NCBI GenBank assembly: GCA_028565635.1 | Contig: JAOXYB010061646.1 | Span: 1-10,624 of the forward strand | Source: Phoronis ovalis | Lineage: Eukaryota; Phoronida; Phoronidae | Length of the DNA: 10,624 nt | Direction: 5' to 3' | Part shown: positions 8,201-10,624 of the stretch, in pieces | Position numbering within the stretch: position 1 is the first letter of the stretch | Layout of the letters: each line of letters begins with the position of its first letter | Made by a program: the position numbers and the translations under genes | Notes under the pieces: generated by a model | What the model was told of the DNA's origin: nothing | What the model saw: only the letters and a program-made list of their open reading frames with translations | Database searches by the model: none

Positions 8201-9744
8201 GTGGTGTGCAAGAAAAAAGAAGGTAAATGTGTTTCTTTTCCTACTTATGTAAAGTACATTAGATACAGAGTGTTAAATAACTGCTTGTCCTTTTGTTTAA
8301 GTTTTCATAAGATTTAACGGTTAATTAAACATAAGGCAGTCACTATTAAAACTGCATATTTGTTTGTAATTTGATATGGGTCAAATTTTGAAACACCCTT
8401 TTCAGCAGAATCACTCTTCGTTATTTGGAAACAATTAAAACTGTTAAAATTCTTAAAACTGTGATAACCCCGTGGGAGGAAATAAGACGTATTGGTACAC
8501 ATTACTGATGCGGATTTGAATAAGTTTGTGATTGGAAGTTGAAGCTTATCCATTTGGGAACAGGTCGGTGCTTGAGCTGAGTGCAGGAACTGATTTTTTT
8601 GTGCTCAACTTTATAGTTAGAGCGGAGTGGGTCGTACCTCCCGTTTCAGGACTTGTTATTATTAGAGTACCTAGGATGCTGTGATAGTATATCCCATTGG
8701 ATACCGGCTATATTAATATTTAGTTATTTAACAAATATAACAACTTTTTAGCCAGCTGACTGTGATTTATCCCATATTGTATTGAAGTTATATCCCCAAG
8801 ATTGCAAAACAGTGTCTGAAACTAAATAGTCAACATAGGACGATTAAAAATTTCCACATGTTAGGATCCATGACAATAATAAAAAGTAATACGACAAAAT
8901 CGTAAAAAAGTAATACTTTGATTAGAATGACACTAGTGTCAAAAACATGTTCGCACGTGAACAATGCCTAAATATGGGGGAGCTACTAAATTTGTTTTCT
9001 TAGTACACCGGATATCTCCTAGCTTAGAAATGCAGTTACACGTTGCATAGACGTATTCATTATTTTTATAGAATGCAGCGTTATTACTGTTGCTACATCT
9101 ACCAACAATGCTGGTGGTACACGTGTGCTGTATGGTGATACTGTCCAGTATAACTGTACTGCTGGTTACGAATTTTCACCTGGCGTTACTTCTCGGTCAT
9201 CCACATGCGGTTCAAACGATGCATGGACACCGGACGCCTCAGCGTTTACATGTCAACGTAAGGCGTTCACAGTCTTGTTATTATAACTACTAATTTTATA
9301 TTTTTATCATGGTTTATGTAATACTTGAATTTACAGCATATGTTAACATAACGACGTAGAACAAAAAATATTTAACAATGTTAAACGCCTTCAATGTTTT
9401 GTCATATCTAGCAAAAGTGTGATGATTTAGTCGTTGAAAAATTAATAGTTGTTCCTTACTTATTTACTACAAGCGTCTGTACGTCTTTACAATATAAATC
9501 TATACAGAGATCGAGGTTAGAAGCAGTTACCGTAAGTCGAAAAAACACTATATTTTAGAAATACTTTGTGGCGCTGTTAGTGTTGTTGATGGAAGTACGA
9601 GTTCAAATGACGATGTTCCTGGCACAGAAGTCACCTACAGCTGTAACACAGGATTTTGGTTCTCGGCTGGCGAATATGGTGTAACTAAAGCAGTTACCTG
9701 TCTGAACACTGGAGTGTGGAACGACACAGTAACTAATTGCACCG
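5272..9744 (+). CDS. C-type lectin-like / sushi (CCP) protein gene, right; divergent paralogue
   Basis: Joined coding exons: 5272-5289, 5787-5820, 6252-6441, 8023-8222, 9072-9257 and 9559-9744, about 271 codons without a stop, before an uncertain terminal part (see 9745-9972). Order: signal peptide (1-18), CTLD-like domain (about 20-143), CCP1 (from 149), CCP2 (from 213). Intron phases match the left gene exactly (0,1,2,1,1), the main evidence for shared descent. The first CTLD half looks normal, with SCP, GACY, GIC and ATLATL. The second half reads IYWLCYNPP where FWIGL is expected and lacks a recognisable WND. Its cysteines (86, 97, 143) are differently spaced from those of the left gene. 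Sequons: NAT at residue 57, NCT in CCP1, NDT and NCT in CCP2. It is probably a secreted or anchored recognition protein with unknown ligand; a decaying gene cannot be excluded, although no stop or frame break is seen. Confidence 0.83.
5536..5607 (-). repeat. Dispersed repeat with protein-like reading frame, copy 1
   Basis: It aligns without gaps to 10552-10624 (offset 5,016). The core 5553-5604 has only three mismatches in 52 bases. On the minus strand both copies are open in the same frame and share TRRQ-x-VTIEVDGKI and, further on, ILMP. The surrounding minus-strand frame is open from 5634 to 5452. No known domain is recognised; it is probably a fragment of a transposon ORF or of a duplicated gene lying antisense in intron 1. 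Confidence 0.65.
5787..5820 (+). CDS. Right gene exon 2: 34-bp microexon, signal-peptide core
   Basis: Strong acceptor ACTTTTTTATAG (AG 5785-5786) and strong donor AG|GTAAGT (5821). Phase 0 in and phase 1 out. It encodes ALLTSIIAGTL plus one base that completes Gly18 with the next exon. It corresponds by position and phase to the 52-bp exon 2 of the left gene. Confidence 0.78.
6252..6441 (+). CDS. Right gene exon 3: first half of the CTLD-like domain
   Basis: 190 bp, phase 1 in and phase 2 out; acceptor ATAATTTAG (AG 6250-6251), donor GTAAGT (6442). It encodes SCPTLPQPW, then GACYIV, YADALGIC and NATLATLTDANELTYLV. This is the usual CTLD order of two N-terminal Cys, a core Cys at the end of helix 1, and the A-x-L strand followed by helix 2. 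The open frame also extends upstream to an ATG at 6134, but that part has no signal-peptide or CTLD character and lies before a good acceptor. Confidence 0.9.
6952..7009 (-). pseudogene. 58-bp copy of the left-gene exon 3 / donor junction
   Basis: It matches 4012-4069 at 57 of 58 positions. The copied part is the last 38 bases of left-gene exon 3 (encoding NSFENSFVATL) plus the first 20 bases of its intron, including the GTAAGT donor. The single difference (T at 4049, C at 6989) is a synonymous TCA/TCG serine change on the minus strand. The copy has the same orientation as the left gene and is therefore antisense to the right gene that contains it. Both ends stop abruptly. Confidence 0.93.
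7010..7100 (+). pseudogene. Possible broken CTLD first-half exon
   Basis: Directly after the copied segment, the plus strand reads NYNCVTLGTVAENPTMLL and then EVSIRIALKTSM before a stop. This resembles the end of a CTLD first-half exon (DYNATLATLTDANELTYL in the right gene at 6361-6417), and a donor-like GTATGT follows at 7096. The phase at that donor does not match, and the 5' half of the exon is absent, replaced by the 58-bp inverted fragment. The similarity is modest and judged by eye. Confidence 0.35.
7821..7965 (+). repeat. Degenerate tandem repeats of 50-55 bp
   Basis: Three related units start near 7821 (CTAGCTCCCAGGAATAGATT), 7876 (GGTCCTAGGAATGGATT) and 7926 (CTAGCTCCAATGGAACATTT). 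The first and third also share TTTGTAGCTTCT. Similarity is partial and the unit limits are approximate. They end about 60 bp before the acceptor of exon 4. Confidence 0.5.
8023..8222 (+). CDS. Right gene exon 4: aberrant second half of the CTLD
   Basis: 200 bp, phase 2 in and phase 1 out; acceptor TTTTATACAG (AG 8021-8022), donor GTAAAT (8223). It encodes IYWLCYNPPADTTHYC and then GGFFLTKQLLVTSVYKVVCKKKE, ending in a Val-Val-Cys-Lys-Lys that matches the terminal CTLD strand (YVCKK in the left gene). WIGL is replaced by YWLC, and the Ca-site motifs and the usual Cys pair before the last Cys are missing or displaced. The length (200 bp versus 212 bp) is preserved and there is no stop. Confidence 0.85.
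8223..9071 (+). other. Right-gene intron 4 (849 bp)
   Basis: Donor GTAAAT at 8223 and acceptor TTTTTATAG ending at 9071. No CCP or CTLD exon was found. It contains a perfect 12-bp palindrome (8929-8940) next to an imperfect one (8948-8963), and a 12-bp direct repeat AAAAAGTAATAC (8881-8892 and about 8906-8917). The minus-strand open frame 8314-8553 has no domain character. Confidence 0.7.
8929..8963. other. Pair of adjacent palindromes in intron 4
   Basis: GACACTAGTGTC (8929-8940) is a perfect inverted repeat. TGTTCGCACGTGAACA (8948-8963) has five-base inverted arms and a CACGTG E-box core. Both could be protein-binding sites or chance in AT-rich DNA. Confidence 0.45.
9072..9257 (+). CDS. 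Right gene exon 5: CCP/sushi domain 1
   Basis: 186 bp, phase 1 in and out; acceptor TTTTTATAG (AG 9070-9071), donor GTAAGG (9258). Cysteines occur in ECSV, QYNC, STC and FTC, with AGYEFSPG and Trp in DAWTP before the last Cys, the standard CCP layout. One NCT sequon overlaps the second Cys. Confidence 0.92.
9559..9744 (+). CDS. Right gene exon 6: CCP/sushi domain 2
   Basis: 186 bp if the donor at 9745 (GTATAT) is used; acceptor ACTATATTTTAG (AG 9557-9558). Cysteines occur in ILCG, TYSC, VTC and TNC, with TGFWFSAGE and Trp in GVWND. The FWFS/HWFS stretch resembles CCP1 of the left gene, suggesting that these two CCPs are orthologous modules. The frame stays open past 9744 to a TGA at 9912-9914, so this could also be the last exon. 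Confidence 0.9.
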
Positions 9745-9972
9745 GTATATTTCTAATTAATATAGATCCTACAACCCAAGTTAATCCCTTGAATACAACC
9801 AAAATTGTTTTTGATCTTACATATTCGACTGTTATGCTGTTTTTTTTCTCACCAATTTTGCGTTTTAAACAACAATATAGGAGTCTTATACGTCAACCTG
9901 AGAATCATGATTGACCCCACCTCTCTCCGTTGTACTGATGTGTTTAAGAGACAACAAATCAGACTTGATTAG
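9745..9972 (+). other. Candidate 3' end of the right gene, two alternatives
   Basis: Alternative A: no splice at 9744. The frame stays open for 56 more codons to TGA at 9912-9914 and includes a hydrophobic stretch (VMLFFFSPIL) followed by basic residues (RFKQQYRSLIR), like a C-terminal membrane anchor with a short basic tail. Alternative B: a 136-bp intron 9745-9880 (GTATAT to AATATAG) and a last exon 9881-9972 that keeps phase and ends in TAG at 9970-9972. ATTAAA, a known polyadenylation variant, lies at 9975-9980 and would suit either model. The sequence does not decide between them. Confidence 0.4.
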
Positions 9973-9974
9973 GA

Positions 9975-9980
9975 ATTAAA
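9975..9980 (+). terminator. Possible polyadenylation hexamer ATTAAA
   Basis: ATTAAA lies just after both candidate stop codons of the right gene, with T/GT-rich sequence (TTGTTTTACTACTTGTTTAG) about 45 bases downstream. AATAAA-type hexamers also occur near 10342 and 10492 and could serve a longer 3' UTR. Confidence 0.35.
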
Positions 9981-10551
9981 AAGTCATGTTTCGAAACTAA
10001 CTATATATTTAGCATTTTTTAAACTTGTTTTACTACTTGTTTAGTTTTTAGCTGTGTCAGTCGAGCACGAAATTTTCGCTCGTCATGTTTTACCGTAACT
10101 GTTAAAACTACATTGATTACCTCTTTGTGTATTCGTTTTTTTACCGTCTTAAACATCGCACGTGCAAAAAGTTAAATGAACTTTCAGATATTTTAATTCA
10201 ATATAACCGGCCAACGACTGACATATTTTAAGTAGTATAAACTTCATTAGGAAATTCTTGTGAGTAATAGGTATCGTTTCTATACAGTAAACGCTTTTTC
10301 ATTAAGTATTCAAAGGCACTTCACCAGTAAATATTGGAGGAAAATAAAGTGAAAATACGGTAGCATATCTATCGTAGAATGTACTGATATATTCAGTCAA
10401 TGACTACAAGATGCAAAAAGTATTTAAATTTTAAACTCTAATCCAGAAGTTTGCGAGAATTTTTTACAGTTTTCCATTGGATCCTTTTTCATAATAAAAT
10501 AATTGTCTACTTTGTTTAAATGGGGCAAATGTCATAAGATATGTTACCATA
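9981..10551. other. Right flank without recognised gene
   Basis: AT-rich sequence between the likely 3' end of the right gene and the second copy of the dispersed repeat. No CCP exon (four Cys plus Trp between splice sites) was found on the plus strand, and no coherent exon on the minus strand. Confidence 0.6.
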
Positions 10552-10624
10552 TGGCATAAGGATACAATTAATTTTCCCATCCACCTCAATAGTAACATTT
10601 TGCCTTCTAGTAAATAGACTAACT
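10552..10624 (-). repeat. Dispersed repeat with protein-like reading frame, copy 2 (runs to window edge)
   Basis: Same orientation as the copy at 5536-5607; it shares TRRQ-x-VTIEVDGKI and ILMP on the minus strand. The frame here breaks soon after (PYGN, then a stop near 10519). The repeat probably continues beyond the right edge. Confidence 0.62.

Noticed and set aside
8314-8553. Minus-strand open frame of 79 codons
   Set aside because: Inside intron 4 of the right gene, with no recognisable motif or splice context.
8753-8825. Extra exon after the acceptor-like TTTTTAG near 8751
   Set aside because: The phase-1 frame hits a stop at once; the only longer frame lacks the CCP Cys/Trp pattern and would break the phase.
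1-10624. Prokaryotic system, CRISPR array or tRNA/rRNA genes
   Set aside because: No repeat-spacer array, no operon-like long frames and no recognisable RNA gene; intron-exon structure shows animal nuclear DNA.

Overview
The window is animal nuclear DNA. It is AT-rich and carries short exons with GT-AG introns that encode extracellular domains; there is no prokaryotic operon structure, tRNA, rRNA or CRISPR. Compact introns of 170-500 bp, many small repeats and the C-type lectin plus sushi (CCP) architecture suggest an invertebrate deuterostome. A tunicate such as Ciona is my best guess, but this is inference and no database was searched.

Two related genes lie head to head. The left gene is read on the minus strand from a start codon at 4761 and runs off the left edge. 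Its seven recognisable coding exons encode a signal peptide, a complete long-form C-type lectin domain (CTLD) and three CCP domains. The right gene is read on the plus strand from a start at 5272. Its exons encode a signal peptide, an aberrant CTLD and two CCP domains, followed by an unresolved 3' end near 9912-9972. Both genes split the signal peptide with a phase-0 intron, enter the CTLD in phase 1, split the CTLD in phase 2 and separate the CCP exons in phase 1. This shared layout indicates paralogues from one ancestral gene. I assembled the exons by hand; every junction used keeps the frame.

The 510 bp between the start codons (4762-5271) must hold both promoters. It contains a palindromic E-box, CRE-like half-sites, short upstream ORFs and a possible alternative first exon at 5002.

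The introns hold the unusual material. There is a TA-flanked MITE-like element with terminal inverted repeats and an internal duplication (1993-2243). There is a 21-bp minisatellite (3718-3780). A near-identical 58-bp copy of a left-gene exon/donor junction lies antisense inside the right gene's large intron (6952-7009), fused to what looks like a broken CTLD exon. A protein-like direct repeat occurs at 5536-5607 and again at 10552-10624, on either side of most of the right gene.

By family knowledge the products are probably secreted or membrane-attached recognition proteins. The CTLD would be the variable ligand-binding head and the CCPs a stalk, roughly like a selectin without its EGF module. 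The left CTLD keeps all six cysteines of the long form. The right one has lost the usual core and Ca-site motifs of its second half, so the two genes appear to have diverged in function or the right one is decaying.
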